DNA of 64,000 nucleotides from Sphingomonas caseinilytica (GTDB taxonomy: Bacteria > Pseudomonadota > Alphaproteobacteria > Sphingomonadales > Sphingomonadaceae), in contig NZ_JAMGBA010000001.1 of NCBI RefSeq assembly GCF_023516455.1, positions 186,001 through 250,000 of the forward strand, read 5' to 3'. How positions within the stretch are numbered: the stretch's first letter is position 1; each line of letters starts with the position of its first letter. Under the pieces are notes generated by a model. It was not told the DNA's origin and did not search any database. It saw only the letters and a list, made by a program, of their open reading frames with translations. The position numbers were made by a program, and so were the translations under genes. Shown one piece after another: positions 63,090 to 64,000 of this stretch.

Positions 63090-64000
63090 TTGGACAGCCT
63101 GCGGATTGCCGTCATCCTGCCCTGCTACAATGAGGAAGCGGCGATCGCGGAGACGGTCGCCGGTTTTCGTGCCGCGCTTCCTGAAGCCGACATCTACGTT
63201 TACGACAACAACAGCAAGGACCGCACCGCCGAGATAGCTCGCGCGTCCGGTGCGGTCGTCAGGACCGAGCGACAGCAGGGCAAGGGCCATGTCGTCCGTC
63301 GAATGTTCGCGGATGTGGATGCCGACATCTACGTCATGGCGGATGGCGACCTGACCTATGACCCGGCTTCGGCACCCGAAATGGTCCGGATGCTCATCGA
63401 CGATCAGCTCGATATGGTCGTGGGGACCCGGCAGCATGAGGTGGCCGAGGCCTATCGCGGCGGCCATGTCATCGGGAACCGCCTGTTCACGGGGCTGTTA
63501 GCCGGTCTCTTCGGCCGCAGCTTCACCGATATATTCTCCGGCTATCGCGTCTTTTCGCGGCGTTTCGTCAAAAGCTTTCCGGCACTCTCGCAGGGTTTCG
63601 AAATCGAAACGGAGATCAGCGTCCATGCGCTGGAACTCCGAATGCCGGTCGGCGAGCTCGCTACAGCCTATGGCGCGCGGCCTGAGGGATCGGCTTCGAA
63701 ACTTTCCACCTATCGTGATGGCTGGCGGATCCTGACCACGATCGGAACCTTGTACCGCATTGAGCGACCCGTGCTTTTCTACGGCTTGATCGCCGCCATT
63801 CTGATGCTGGTCGCGGTCGTCATCTCGGTACCGCTGTTGCTCACTTACCTCGAAACCGGACTGGTGCCGCGTTTCCCCACGGCCATCCTGGCGACAGGCC
63901 TGGCGATTGTCGCAGTGCTGAGCTTCTTTGCGGGATTGATCCTCGACACGGTGACTCGGGGCCGGAGGGAGATGCGGCGATTGGCCTACCTCTCCCAACC
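63090..64000 (+). CDS. Glycosyltransferase family 2 with membrane segments (3' end outside window)
   Basis: 303 residues are visible. TTG start at 63090 after GGGG. GT2 motifs AVILPCYNEEAAI, YDNNSKDRTAE and MADGDLTYD (DxD); a RRMFADVD stretch and two membrane segments (about 230-255 and 263-290), as in dolichol-phosphate-mannose-synthase-like proteins. Probably transfers sugar from a nucleotide to polyprenyl phosphate. Confidence 0.82.
   Translation, partial: MDSLRIAVILPCYNEEAAIAETVAGFRAALPEADIYVYDNNSKDRTAEIARASGAVVRTERQQGKGHVVRRMFADVDADIYVMADGDLTYDPASAPEMVRMLIDDQLDMVVGTRQHEVAEAYRGGHVIGNRLFTGLLAGLFGRSFTDIFSGYRVFSRRFVKSFPALSQGFEIETEISVHALELRMPVGELATAYGARPEGSASKLSTYRDGWRILTTIGTLYRIERPVLFYGLIAAILMLVAVVISVPLLLTYLETGLVPRFPTAILATGLAIVAVLSFFAGLILDTVTRGRREMRRLAYLSQ

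Overview
The window reads as a chromosomal segment of a high-GC alphaproteobacterium, most likely a member of the Sphingomonadales. Reasons: an RcdA-type (DUF1465) protein, a DksA whose zinc finger keeps only one Cys, phosphatidylcholine synthase, GatCAB, sphingomonad-style surface-polysaccharide genes, and palindromic intergenic repeats of the kinds common in that order. Nearly every base lies in or next to a gene, and no gap exceeds 300 bp. I see no insertion sequence, prophage or CRISPR array.

Layout. 1-387 is the tail of a metallophosphatase. 499-16628 is a surface polysaccharide locus: Wza-type export lipoprotein, Wzc-type tyrosine autokinase, TPR protein, O-antigen ligase/polymerase, EpsG-like polymerase, a UbiA-family membrane protein with its own HAD phosphatase, GT4, GT2, Wzx-type flippase, hexapeptide acyltransferase, asparagine-synthase amidotransferase and an ABC exporter. 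16625-23000 holds surE, dksA, two DUF465 micro-genes, rcdA-like, an Fe-type alcohol dehydrogenase, a thioesterase, nitronate monooxygenase and a UDP-glucuronate epimerase, followed by acs.

24986-29817 (minus strand, directly downstream of tRNA-Lys) is a RiPP locus built like a lasso peptide cluster: HPr-kinase-like protein, PqqD-type RRE, B2 transglutaminase-like protease, a 40-codon precursor, an asparagine-synthase-like cyclase and a nucleotidyltransferase. The precursor keeps most of the lasso leader motif, but its core has no Asp or Glu, so the usual Gly-to-Asp/Glu macrolactam cannot form. It ends in Ser, the residue that HPr-kinase-like lasso enzymes phosphorylate. This is the most interesting part of the window.

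30057-35556 is the cell-shape operon mreBCD-mrdA-rodA (minus), divergent from mutL, which carries a palindromic repeat translated in frame. Then come a porin-like protein, a divergent ketol-acid reductoisomerase, miaA and serB with overlapping divergent starts, a Sel1/SPOR protein, and a ParA - ribbon-helix-helix - TPR/SPOR lipoprotein operon. 45278-54743 holds pyrB, ruvX, a DUF3089 hydrolase, membrane proteins, a phospholipase D-type cardiolipin synthase, phosphatidylcholine synthase, DUF4153, gatC and gatA. 54885-64000 holds gatB, a secreted alkaline phosphatase, a lipoprotein/M48 protease/lipoprotein group, two tiny proline-rich genes, tRNA-Leu, tig with a long Lys/Ala/Pro tail, and a membrane glycosyltransferase cut by the window end.

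All functions come from reading motifs and gene order. No database search was possible.
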